Of a stretch of DNA of 41,087 nt, positions 18,156 through 25,462 are shown in pieces. The first letter of the stretch is position 1. Each line of letters starts with the position of its first letter. The stretch comes from an uncultured Clostridium sp. (GTDB taxonomy: Bacteria > Bacillota > Clostridia > Clostridiales > Clostridiaceae). Location of the stretch: assembly GCA_900548455.1 (NCBI GenBank), contig URKQ01000031.1:1-41087 (forward strand), read 5' to 3'. The translations under genes were made by a program, and so were the position numbers. Below the pieces are notes generated by a model that saw nothing but the letters and a program-made list of their open reading frames with translations, searched no databases and was not told the origin of the DNA.

Positions 18156-19019
18156 ATGAAAAAATCTGGAGTTTTAGGTAAAGGTCTTTCAGCATTAATA
18201 CCAGAAAATGATTTTCAAGTAGATACAGATTCAGAAATAATATTAAATTTAGATATAAATTTAATAAGAGCTAATGTAAATCAACCCCGAAAGCACTTTG
18301 ATGATGAAAAATTAGTAGAGCTGGCAAGTTCTATTAAGGAACATGGAATAATACAACCATTAGTAGTAAAAAAACATAACAACATATATACTATAATTGC
18401 AGGAGAGAGAAGGTGGAGGGCAGCTAAACTTTTAAATTTAAAGGAAGTTCCAGTAATAGTTAAAGACATGACGGATATACAGGTAATGGAAGTATCTTTA
18501 ATTGAAAATATAATAAGAGAAGATTTAAACCCTATAGAAGAAGCAATGGCCTATAAAAAATTGATAGATGACTTTAATTTAACTCAAGAAAACATAAGTA
18601 AGCAGGTTTCAAAATCTAGGAGTGCCATAGCCAATTCTTTAAGATTATTAAATTTAGATGAAAGAATTCAGAGTTATTTAATTGATGGCGTTATTTCAGA
18701 AGGACATGGAAGATGCATATTAGCAATAAATGATAAGGATAAACAATTTGAGTTAGTTCAGAAAGTTATTGATGAGAATCTTAATGTTAGGCAAACGGAA
18801 TCGTTAGTAAAAACTTTTGATAAAGATAAGATAAATGAAAATACGAATGGAAAAAGTAAACAAGAGGATGTTTTTTTGAAGGATTTAACAAGTAAACTTC
18901 AAAATCATTTTGACACTAAAGTTAATATTAACAACAAATCAAAGAATAAAGGTAAAATAGAGATAGAATATTATTCTGTTGAAGATTTACAAAGAATAAT
19001 AGAATTATTAAATATATAA
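18156..19019 (+). CDS. parB: Chromosome-partitioning protein ParB (Spo0J)
   Basis: CTP-dependent clamp that loads at parS and spreads, recruiting SMC. The 287-residue product begins KKSGVLGKGLSALIPEN, the ParA-stimulating N-terminus. The CTPase domain contains ANVNQPRKHFD, GERRWRAAKLL and ENIIREDLNPIEEA. The helix-turn-helix (ISKQVSKSRSAIANSLRLL) and the C-terminal dimerisation segment follow. It is preceded by AAGGAGG inside the end of parA. A parS site begins at the very next base after the stop codon. Confidence 0.97.
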   Translation: MKKSGVLGKGLSALIPENDFQVDTDSEIILNLDINLIRANVNQPRKHFDDEKLVELASSIKEHGIIQPLVVKKHNNIYTIIAGERRWRAAKLLNLKEVPVIVKDMTDIQVMEVSLIENIIREDLNPIEEAMAYKKLIDDFNLTQENISKQVSKSRSAIANSLRLLNLDERIQSYLIDGVISEGHGRCILAINDKDKQFELVQKVIDENLNVRQTESLVKTFDKDKINENTNGKSKQEDVFLKDLTSKLQNHFDTKVNINNKSKNKGKIEIEYYSVEDLQRIIELLNI

Positions 19020-19035
19020 TGTTTCACGTGAAACA
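19020..19035. promoter_or_regulatory. parS: parS site directly after the parB stop codon
   Basis: A perfect 16-bp palindrome TGTTTCACGTGAAACA with no gap to parB. It precedes the ribosome-binding site of the DUF4446 gene, so ParB spreading from it covers both genes. Confidence 0.95.
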
Positions 19036-19054
19036 TTAAGGAGGTAAGGTAACA

Positions 19055-19570
19055 TTGGAGCAAATAATTAACTTTCTTAAAGATTATTACATAGTAATTA
19101 ACATAGTTTTAATAGCTTTAATTTTTATTTTAATAATAGTTGTTATATGTTCACTTATAAACATAAGTAAGTTAAAGAGCAAGTATAGAAAAGTAACGAG
19201 AGGGACAAATAATAAGAATCTTGAAGAATTATTAATTAGTTCTTTAGAGAAAATAGATAAGATTGAACAAAAAGCAAATGATGCAATAAGCACAAGTGAA
19301 AATACTTTAAAACTAACAGAAAAATGTGTTCAAAAGGTATCTATACAAAGATATAAAGCTTTTGAAGATATAGGAAGTGATTTAAGTTATTCTATTGCAT
19401 TGTTAGATGGTAACAACAATGGCGTAATTATATCAAGCATATACTCTCGCCATGAAAGCATAACTTATGCGAAACCAATAGATAACGGTATATCAAGATA
19501 TGATTTATCTGATGAAGAAGAAAATGTACTTTTTCAAGCTATGAATACTAATGTAAAGGAAAAATTATAA
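19055..19570 (+). CDS. DUF4446 family membrane-anchored protein
   Basis: The 171-residue product has one N-terminal transmembrane helix (about residues 13-36), a charged helical region likely to be coiled coil (50-90), and the conserved DUF4446 core QRYKAFEDIGSDLSYSIALLD with SIYSRHESITYAKPI. It starts with TTG behind AAGGAGG. The family is found beside parB in many clostridia; its function is unknown. It lies 19 bp beyond a parS site and ends before a bidirectional terminator. Confidence 0.85.
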   Translation: MEQIINFLKDYYIVINIVLIALIFILIIVVICSLINISKLKSKYRKVTRGTNNKNLEELLISSLEKIDKIEQKANDAISTSENTLKLTEKCVQKVSIQRYKAFEDIGSDLSYSIALLDGNNNGVIISSIYSRHESITYAKPIDNGISRYDLSDEEENVLFQAMNTNVKEKL

Positions 19571-19651
19571 TTAGATAATTTATATTGGTATATATTTACT
19601 AATTTTATAAAACATATAAATATTATTTTATAAAAATATACTAATAACTAA

Positions 19652-19689
19652 AAAATAAGCAATGTTTCACGTGAAACATTGCTTATTTT
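19652..19689. terminator. parS: parS within a 38-bp perfect palindrome; bidirectional terminator
   Basis: The parS core TGTTTCACGTGAAACA (19663-19678) is extended on both sides by AAAATAAGCA/TGCTTATTTT, giving 38 perfectly self-complementary bases. A-rich and T-rich ends suit termination in both directions. It lies between the converging DUF4446 gene and yyaC, and overlaps the yyaC stop codon. Confidence 0.92.
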
Positions 19690-20288
19690 ATTTTAGATAA
19701 ATTAGTATTATTTAAATATGAATCACATGAAGACTTACGCCCCCCAATTGTTTTTAAAATTGCATGGTAGATACCTGATGAAATGCAATCAGCTATTTTC
19801 ATAACAACATATAATCTAGTGTTTTGAAGCACCATAAATTCTAAGGAACCAGATATATTCACAATACCAGTAATATACAAGTCACCAATAGGGGGGAGAT
19901 TTTTATTTAAAGCAGCACCTGGTAATAGGGGCTTAGATTCAATAACAATTTTACCTACATTTTGTAAAGGACCAAGAGATGCATCTACAGCAATAATATA
20001 GGATGCCTTATGATTGTTTTTTATCAATTCAATTGTTTCAACTAAATTCTTAGCATGAACAGGATTTTTTAATCCTCCATATAAAAAAACATGGTCTCTA
20101 GACAAAAATTTTAATTTATCGCCTACAAGAGGCCCTAAACTATCCCCTGTTGATCTATCAGTTCCTACACAAACTATTATAATATCTTTATTATTCTTTA
20201 TTGCATGAGAAATTTCTGGACATAAAGTTTCGCGAATATTAAATATACAATTATTAGACAATGAGTCGAACATAACTTTTTTTATCAT
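19683..20288 (-). CDS. yyaC: Spore protease YyaC (GPR-related, DUF1256)
   Basis: The 201-residue product carries the YyaC/GPR-like hallmark VGTDRSTGDSLGPLVG (about residues 41-56) and later IIAVDASLG and KPLLPGAALNKNLPPIGD. YyaC is annotated as a sporulation protein related to the germination protease that degrades small acid-soluble spore proteins. The gene commonly sits near parAB in spore formers. The ATG is preceded by GGAGG. It is an argument that the host forms endospores. It may share a transcript with the aminotransferase-like gene upstream (79 bp apart). Confidence 0.9.
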   Translation of the reverse strand: MIKKVMFDSLSNNCIFNIRETLCPEISHAIKNNKDIIIVCVGTDRSTGDSLGPLVGDKLKFLSRDHVFLYGGLKNPVHAKNLVETIELIKNNHKASYIIAVDASLGPLQNVGKIVIESKPLLPGAALNKNLPPIGDLYITGIVNISGSLEFMVLQNTRLYVVMKIADCISSGIYHAILKTIGGRKSSCDSYLNNTNLSKIK

Positions 20289-20367
20289 AAGAAATACCTC
20301 CTATATAGATTATTACCTATGATAAAAAAAAAATACAATGAAATTACAATTTTTGAATTTATCAAAA

Positions 20368-21522
20368 TTATTTGCTTTTTATAATAGAATTTATAGCAGA
20401 CAAAGTATAATCTACATCTGCATAATCATTGAAATAACCAAAACTAAATCGTATAGAACCGTTAGGAAAAGTTCCAATAGTTTTATGAGCTAGTGGAGCA
20501 CAATGTAATCCTGTTCTAGTCATAATATTGTATTGAGAATCAAGAATAAATCCTAGTTCACTATTATCAATGATAGAAGAATTAATGGATACTGTTGAAG
20601 TTCTATTTATTGTATTATGGTTTCCATAAAGAGATAGTGTTGGAATGTTTAAGATTCCATCTATAAATTTTTCAGTGAGAAAATCTTCATGTTCCTTAAT
20701 AGTATCTAATCCTTCATTAATTATAAATTTTATACCAGCATTTAAACCAGCAATTCCAGGTGTATTTAATGTTCCACTTTCAAATTTATCTGGAAGAAAA
20801 TCAGGTTGAATTGTATCAGAAGAAATACTACCTGTTCCACCGAAAATAATAGGCGTACATGCCTCGTTCATTGTATCATCGATAATAAATCCACCAGTAC
20901 CTTGAGGACCTAAAAGACTTTTATGACCAGTGAAAGCCAAGGCATTACAATTTAAATTTTGGAAATCAATATCAATGACTCCAGCTGTTTGTGCACTATC
21001 GATAATAAAGAAAATATTATTTTTTTTACATAGCTCACCTATTTCTTTTAAGGGTTGCATAGTACCAACTACATTGGAACCGTGAGAAAGGCATACTACT
21101 TTAGTATTTGACTTTAAATGCTTTTTAAATTCAGATATATTTAATGCTCCATTTTTATCACACTGTATAATATCTAATTCAATTAGATTTTTGTTTTTTA
21201 ATGCACATAGCGTTCTTAAAGTGCTATTATGATCCATTGAAGAAGTTATAACATGGCAATTAGGAGTAATAATACCTTGTAAAAGCATATTTAGAGACAT
21301 AGTAATATTTGAAGTAAAAATTACATTTTTAGGGTCGGGAAAATTAAAAAGCTCACATAAACTATTTCTACACTCATAAATGATTTTGTTGCCTTTAAGG
21401 GAAGAGGTAGAGGCTCCACGTCCGGGATTACTACCGATATTAATCATGTAATTATGTATTTCATTATAAACACATTCAGGTTTAGGAAAACTAGTAGCTG
21501 CATTATCTAAGTAAATTTTCAT
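20368..21522 (-). CDS. Cysteine desulfurase-like class V aminotransferase
   Basis: PLP-dependent enzyme of the cysteine desulfurase/selenocysteine lyase superfamily, 384 residues. Visible features are YLDNAATSFPKP at the start, His97 (SMDHNS), Asp175 (IIDSAQTAG), the PLP lysine Lys201 in FTGHKSLLGPQGTGG and the likely catalytic Cys341 in TRTGLHCAPLAH. It resembles the EF2568-type family rather than IscS or NifS used for Fe-S assembly. The divergent neighbour is yedF, a TusA-like sulfur/selenium carrier, so the two may handle sulfane sulfur or selenium together; the substrate is not shown by the sequence. Confidence 0.85.
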   Translation of the reverse strand: MKIYLDNAATSFPKPECVYNEIHNYMINIGSNPGRGASTSSLKGNKIIYECRNSLCELFNFPDPKNVIFTSNITMSLNMLLQGIITPNCHVITSSMDHNSTLRTLCALKNKNLIELDIIQCDKNGALNISEFKKHLKSNTKVVCLSHGSNVVGTMQPLKEIGELCKKNNIFFIIDSAQTAGVIDIDFQNLNCNALAFTGHKSLLGPQGTGGFIIDDTMNEACTPIIFGGTGSISSDTIQPDFLPDKFESGTLNTPGIAGLNAGIKFIINEGLDTIKEHEDFLTEKFIDGILNIPTLSLYGNHNTINRTSTVSINSSIIDNSELGFILDSQYNIMTRTGLHCAPLAHKTIGTFPNGSIRFSFGYFNDYADVDYTLSAINSIIKSK

Positions 21523-21707
21523 AACATACCTCCTGATATTAAATTATAATAATACTAAATAAATAAACAACAATTATTTAATATTTAAATATGATATATA
21601 AAATAAATTTGATATAATTAATAGGATGAAAGTAATAAAATTATTGTAGTATATATATGAAATTATAGACTTACAATTAATATATGTAAATATTGGGGGT
21701 ATTGAAA

Positions 21708-22295
21708 GTGAATAAAATTATAGATTGCAAAGGGATGAATTGTCCTATTCCTGTAATTAACACAAAAAAATATTTTGATAGTATTCAAAATGGAGTAGCT
21801 ACTATTATAGTAGATAATGAAGTTGCTAAAAATAATATAATTAAATATGCTAAAAATAATGACTTTGATTATAAAGCAGAAGATAAAGAAGAATCGTTTT
21901 ATATAACAATATCAAAGGATAATACAAAGTGTCCTGTAGAAATGGTAGATAATGAAGATAATCGACCATTTACTATAGTAGTTGGATCTGATAAGTTAGG
22001 AGAAGGAAGCGATGAACTAGGAATTGCATTAATGAAAAGTTATTTGTTTGCTCTTTCAGAAGCAGATGTTATACCCGATAATTTATTATTCGTAAACGGT
22101 GGGGTTAAGTTAGTTGTGGAAGAGGCACCAACACTTGAAAGCATTGAAAAGTTGAAGGAAAGAGGAACAGTAATACAAAGTTGTGGTTTATGTTTAGATT
22201 TTTATAAATTAAAAGAAAAGTTAGCAGTGGGTGAAATTACAAATATGTATGCTATAATAGAAAAGATGAATGAAAGTAGGACAATAAAATTATAG
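21708..22295 (+). CDS. yedF: Sulfurtransferase-like selenium metabolism protein YedF
   Basis: The 195-residue product has an N-terminal TusA/SirA domain with the acceptor cysteine in CKGMNCPIPV (Cys12) and a C-terminal DsrE-like domain. That second domain starts at FTIVVGSDKLGEG and ends with SCGLCLDFYKLKEKL. I take the GTG at 21708 as the start, because GGGGG lies 8 nt upstream; a TTG five codons earlier runs through that site. It is followed closely by a DUF3343 gene and faces the cysteine desulfurase-like gene. No selD, selA or selB is present in the window, so use of selenium is not established. Confidence 0.88.
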   Translation: MNKIIDCKGMNCPIPVINTKKYFDSIQNGVATIIVDNEVAKNNIIKYAKNNDFDYKAEDKEESFYITISKDNTKCPVEMVDNEDNRPFTIVVGSDKLGEGSDELGIALMKSYLFALSEADVIPDNLLFVNGGVKLVVEEAPTLESIEKLKERGTVIQSCGLCLDFYKLKEKLAVGEITNMYAIIEKMNESRTIKL

Positions 22296-22305
22296 GAGAA
22301 ATAGT

Positions 22306-22563
22306 ATGAATGTATTTTATATAGTAACTTTTAATAATACACATGAGGCAATGCAAGCAGAAGATATTTGTATAAAAGAAAAGATAAAAGTTGTTATGAT
22401 GCCTACACCTACATATATAACGAAGAGTTGTGGAATAAGTTTAAAGGTAGATGAAATTGAACTAGGTAAATTAAAAGATGCTATTGTTAGTGATAAGTTA
22501 AAGTATAAAAGTATTTACCAATTCTTGAATAATAAGGCAATGCAAATAGATATAAATGTCTAA
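22306..22563 (+). CDS. DUF3343 domain protein
   Basis: A small protein of 85 residues beginning MNVFYIVTFNNTHEAMQAED, with MPTPTYITKSCGISLKV in the middle; this is the DUF3343 (putative Se/S carrier-like) pattern. A single conserved cysteine (TKSCGISL, about residue 46) could carry sulfur or selenium. It starts 10 bp after yedF and is surely co-transcribed with it. Function is inferred from the neighbourhood. Confidence 0.82.
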   Translation: MNVFYIVTFNNTHEAMQAEDICIKEKIKVVMMPTPTYITKSCGISLKVDEIELGKLKDAIVSDKLKYKSIYQFLNNKAMQIDINV

Positions 22564-22614
22564 ACTGAGTTTTAGAAAATAATAAATGTCTATACTATTA
22601 AAGGAGGTTTTATT

Positions 22615-22806
22615 ATGAAGGAATTTGAATTAGATGACATAGTAGAAACCAAAAAAACACATCCATGCGGATCTAATAAATGGAAAATAATAAGAGTGGG
22701 TGCTGATATAAAAATACAATGTGTTGGATGCAATAGAATTGTAATGATACCAAGAAGTAAGTTTGAAAACAGTATAAAGAAAGTTATAAAAGAAAATAAT
22801 AATTAG
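22615..22806 (+). CDS. DUF951 family protein
   Basis: A 63-residue protein of the DUF951 family (B. subtilis YyzM-like). It has the conserved blocks KKTHPCGSNKWKIIRVGADIKIQC and GCNRIVMIPRSKFE. Three cysteines (HPCG, IQCVGC) could bind a metal ion, but no fourth is evident. It is preceded by AAAGGAGG. It usually lies just before rpsF, as here. Confidence 0.85.
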   Translation: MKEFELDDIVETKKTHPCGSNKWKIIRVGADIKIQCVGCNRIVMIPRSKFENSIKKVIKENNN

Positions 22807-22815
22807 CAATTAAAA

Positions 22816-22844
22816 TTGACTAAATAAAATCTTTGTGGTAAAAT
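22816..22844 (+). promoter_or_regulatory. Sigma-A promoter of rpsF-ssb-rpsR
   Basis: TTGACT (22816-22821), a 17-bp spacer and TAAAAT (22839-22844). Transcription would start near 22851, leaving a leader of about 57 nt before rpsF. Confidence 0.8.
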
Positions 22845-22854
22845 ATATTGATGT

Positions 22855-22893
22855 AATCCCTGCTGTGAAAATCACAGCCGTTAGTCCGGGGGG
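22855..22893 (+). promoter_or_regulatory. Candidate S6:S18 autoregulatory mRNA leader
   Basis: The rpsF leader holds a perfect 7-bp hairpin GCTGTGA-AAA-TCACAGC (22862-22878). Its 3' arm runs into CCG (22878-22880), and outer CCC (22858-22860) can pair with the G-run at 22888-22893. A CCG in a bulged side of a hairpin is the known recognition feature of the S6:S18 leader in rpsF mRNAs, which mimics 16S rRNA. The G-run adjoins the ribosome-binding site, so binding could block translation. I judge this by eye only. Confidence 0.5.
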
Positions 22894-22907
22894 AGGAGGT
22901 GAAACTA

Positions 22908-23198
22908 ATGAGATCATATGAAACTATATTCATATTACACCCATCATTAGACGAAGAGGCTGTTAAAGCTAACGTTGAAAAATTTAAAGGTGTAATAGAA
23001 AACAATGGTGGAGAAGTTGAAAGCGTTGATTCTTGGGGTAGAAGAAAATTAGCTTATGAAATAGCTAAAGTAAACGAAGGAACATACACTTTAATCAACT
23101 TCAAATCTAATACTGAATTACCTAAAGAATTAGATAGAGTATTCAGAATTACTGATGGAGTTATCAGACATATCATAGTCAATTCAGAAAGCAAGTAG
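22908..23198 (+). CDS. rpsF: 30S ribosomal protein S6
   Basis: The 96-residue S6 sequence begins MRSYETIFILHPSLDEEAV and contains the conserved WGRRKLAYEIAKVNEGTYTLINF. The ATG at 22908 is preceded by GGAGGAGG; an in-frame GTG three codons earlier lies within that site. It forms the conserved rpsF-ssb-rpsR operon. Confidence 0.97.
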   Translation: MRSYETIFILHPSLDEEAVKANVEKFKGVIENNGGEVESVDSWGRRKLAYEIAKVNEGTYTLINFKSNTELPKELDRVFRITDGVIRHIIVNSESK

Positions 23199-23206
23199 GT
23201 GTTATT

Positions 23207-23644
23207 ATGAATAAGGTAGTTTTAATTGGAAGACTAACCAAAGACCCAGAGTTAAAGTTTACTCCAGGAGCTGGAACAGCTGTAGCAACGTTTACTATTG
23301 CTGTTGATAGAAAATATAAAAGAGAAGGTCAGCCAAGTGCAGACTTTGTGCCTGTAGTAGTTTGGGGTAAGATAGCTGAAAGTACTGCTAACTATATGAG
23401 TAAAGGTAAACTTATTGGTATTGCAGGAAGAATTGAAACACGTTCTTATGAAGCCAAAGATGGCGGAAGAAGATATGTTACAGAAGTAGTAGCTGATGAA
23501 GTAAGTTTCCTTGAATGGGGAGGCAATAAGTCATCAGGCATGGATACAGGCAATAACTCATATAATAATTCATCAATACCGTCCGATTATTTTGGCGGGG
23601 GAGATATGACTCCAATTGATGATGGTGAGGATATGCCATTTTAA
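23207..23644 (+). CDS. ssb: Single-stranded DNA-binding protein
   Basis: The 145-residue product has an N-terminal OB-fold (MNKVVLIGRLTKDPELKFTPG; FVPVVVWGKIAE; GRIETRSYE; FLEWG) and a flexible Gly/Asn/Ser linker. It ends in the acidic tip DDGEDMPF, which recruits replication and repair proteins. It sits 8 bp after rpsF and 23 bp before rpsR. Confidence 0.97.
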   Translation: MNKVVLIGRLTKDPELKFTPGAGTAVATFTIAVDRKYKREGQPSADFVPVVVWGKIAESTANYMSKGKLIGIAGRIETRSYEAKDGGRRYVTEVVADEVSFLEWGGNKSSGMDTGNNSYNNSSIPSDYFGGGDMTPIDDGEDMPF

Positions 23645-23667
23645 AAATAGGTAAGGAGGTTAAGAAT

Positions 23668-23922
23668 ATGGCTTTTGATAAAAATGATAGAAGAAAAGGC
23701 GGAAACAGAAAAAGAACTAAGAGAAAAGTTTGTGCTTTCTGTATGGATAAAGCAACTGCTATTGATTACAAAGATGTAAATAAATTAAGAAAATATATCA
23801 CAGAAAAAGGAAAGATATTACCTAGAAGAATATCTGGAAACTGTGCAAAACATCAAAGAATGCTTACAGTAGCGATTAAGAGAGCTAGAAATATAGCTTT
23901 ACTACCATTCACAACTGAATAG
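23668..23922 (+). CDS. rpsR: 30S ribosomal protein S18
   Basis: The 84-residue product has the S18 core CAFCMDKATAIDYKDVNKLRKYITEKGKILPRRISG and QRMLTVAIKRARNIALLPF. The first half contains a CAFC pair of cysteines (zinc-binding type S18). It is preceded by AAGGAGG and followed by a strong terminator. Confidence 0.97.
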   Translation: MAFDKNDRRKGGNRKRTKRKVCAFCMDKATAIDYKDVNKLRKYITEKGKILPRRISGNCAKHQRMLTVAIKRARNIALLPFTTE

Positions 23923-23935
23923 TAATTTGATAATT

Positions 23936-23970
23936 AACTGATGAATTGATTTAATTCATCAGTTTTTTTT
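23936..23970 (+). terminator. Intrinsic terminator after rpsR
   Basis: A perfect 12-bp stem AACTGATGAATT/AATTCATCAGTT with a 5-nt loop, followed by six further T's. Confidence 0.9.
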
Positions 23971-24074
23971 ATGTCTAGGGAAATATAAAAATTTTCAATT
24001 TGCAAACGCTGTAACATGAAAGAAATTGTAAAAAATTAAAAGTGTTAAATAAAGGTAAAAAGTAATACCTTATG

Positions 24075-24103
24075 TTGCAATACTTCATAAAAAAATTTAC
24101 AAT
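24075..24103 (+). promoter_or_regulatory. Probable promoter of the MazG-like/DUF2232/gdpP operon
   Basis: TTGCAA (24075-24080), a 17-bp spacer and TACAAT (24098-24103), just upstream of the MazG-like gene and after the rpsR terminator. Confidence 0.6.
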
Positions 24104-24133
24104 AGACTTATAGCCTAAGAAAGGATGATTATT

Positions 24134-24454
24134 ATGAGACGTGAAGAATTTAATATTATGTCAAATATCAAGGTCATTGAAGGGTTAAAAGCCGAATTGC
24201 TTTGTATTATAGGAGATTTCTTCAAATTGTTAAGTAAGGGAAGTAATATAGCTCATGATGCTATTGTAGATTGCATCTCTGGAGCTATAATAATACTTTA
24301 TATATTGGCAGAAAAGTTAGGGTATTCACACTTAGCTGTTGATGAAAGTATAAAGAAAAAATTAAAACTAGGAATGATTGAAGATGATCCGTTAGAGAAA
24401 AATGGGAAAGAATTATCAAAATTATATGATCACATAAGTGAAAGGCATTCATAG
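24134..24454 (+). CDS. MazG-like protein
   Basis: This 106-residue all-helical protein resembles the MazG-like proteins encoded beside rpsR in clostridia: NIKVIEGLKAELLCIIGDFFKLL, then AHDAIVDCISGAIIILYILAEKLGYS and a charged C-terminus. True MazG nucleotide pyrophosphohydrolases use an EExxE...ExxD metal site; I do not see a complete one, so catalytic activity is doubtful. The ATG at 24134 is preferred over one three codons earlier, which overlaps the AAAGG ribosome-binding site. It is 9 bp upstream of the DUF2232 gene. Confidence 0.65.
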   Translation: MRREEFNIMSNIKVIEGLKAELLCIIGDFFKLLSKGSNIAHDAIVDCISGAIIILYILAEKLGYSHLAVDESIKKKLKLGMIEDDPLEKNGKELSKLYDHISERHS

Positions 24455-24463
24455 GAGGTAAGT

Positions 24464-25459
24464 ATGGACCAAAAATCAGATACTAAGGCACTAGTTAATT
24501 CAGCACTTATTTCAGCTTTAATAGTAATAATAACTATAATATTTAATTACTTATTATTATCAAGTATAATTAATACAATATTAATACCTATAATTATAGC
24601 CATAGTATACGTTAAATATGGAGCTAAATATAGTGTGAGTTGCATAGTGCTAAGTAGTATACTAACAAGCGTGTTGTTAAGTCCGTTAAAAGGAATTCCT
24701 ACAATAATATGTTATGGAATTATTGGAGTAATACTAGGTAGAGAAATAAAACTTAAAAGGAATTCAAATAGTATTCTATGGATAATATTTTTTTCGTTCA
24801 TCATTTCAACAGTTCTAGAAGTTATTTTAACTGGTTTTATAATAGGGCAATATAATCCTATAAAGTATATAAAAGAAATTGTTAATGTTCAACATGAGTT
24901 TATTATTAGCTATATAGAAGCATTTATAGCTAATGGACAATCTTTAGGATTTCCAGAATCAATTCTTAGTAACTATGAACAGATTAAGAATGTTTTTAAT
25001 ATAGGTATGGTTTATTCTATAATACCATCTATGATTATTTTTAGTTCATTTATTAGTTCTATACTAACAATTCAGCTATATGAATTTATTTGTAAAAGAT
25101 TAAAGATGTTGAATAATACTAAACTAGATATGTCTATGATATATATATCTAATTTAATTGGAGCAGGATTGATTGCATCAATAAGTATATGTATAATACT
25201 TATTAACAAACATGTTTTATGGGCCAATTATTTTGGTAATGCATTTAAACTAATAACATTAATTTTAATGACTATTAATGGTGTTTGTGCAATTGAATAT
25301 TTTCTAAAAAGGAAAATGGGTGTGCCTAAGGGAGCTAGACTTATTATAATAATAGTAACACTATTATTTAGTGGAGGAATTATATATAGTATTATAGGTT
25401 TTGTGGAAATGATTTTAGATTTTAGAAAATTAGACCCACATAGACTTAGAAAGGCGTAA
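24464..25459 (+). CDS. DUF2232 (YybS-like) membrane protein
   Basis: A 331-residue integral membrane protein with about eight hydrophobic segments, including two near the start (13-30, 35-50), SCIVLSSILTSVLLSPLKG, a central pair around residues 100-125 and two at the C-terminus. It matches the YybS/DUF2232 family, which always precedes gdpP and rplI in Firmicutes. Transport or signalling roles have been guessed but not shown. The ribosome-binding site is AGGAGG. Only 3 bp separate it from gdpP. Confidence 0.85.
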   Translation: MDQKSDTKALVNSALISALIVIITIIFNYLLLSSIINTILIPIIIAIVYVKYGAKYSVSCIVLSSILTSVLLSPLKGIPTIICYGIIGVILGREIKLKRNSNSILWIIFFSFIISTVLEVILTGFIIGQYNPIKYIKEIVNVQHEFIISYIEAFIANGQSLGFPESILSNYEQIKNVFNIGMVYSIIPSMIIFSSFISSILTIQLYEFICKRLKMLNNTKLDMSMIYISNLIGAGLIASISICIILINKHVLWANYFGNAFKLITLILMTINGVCAIEYFLKRKMGVPKGARLIIIIVTLLFSGGIIYSIIGFVEMILDFRKLDPHRLRKA

Positions 25460-25462
25460 TCT

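Noticed and set aside
24134..24454. Active MazG nucleotide pyrophosphohydrolase
   Set aside because: The complete EExxE/ExxD metal site was not found, so only a MazG-like label is used.
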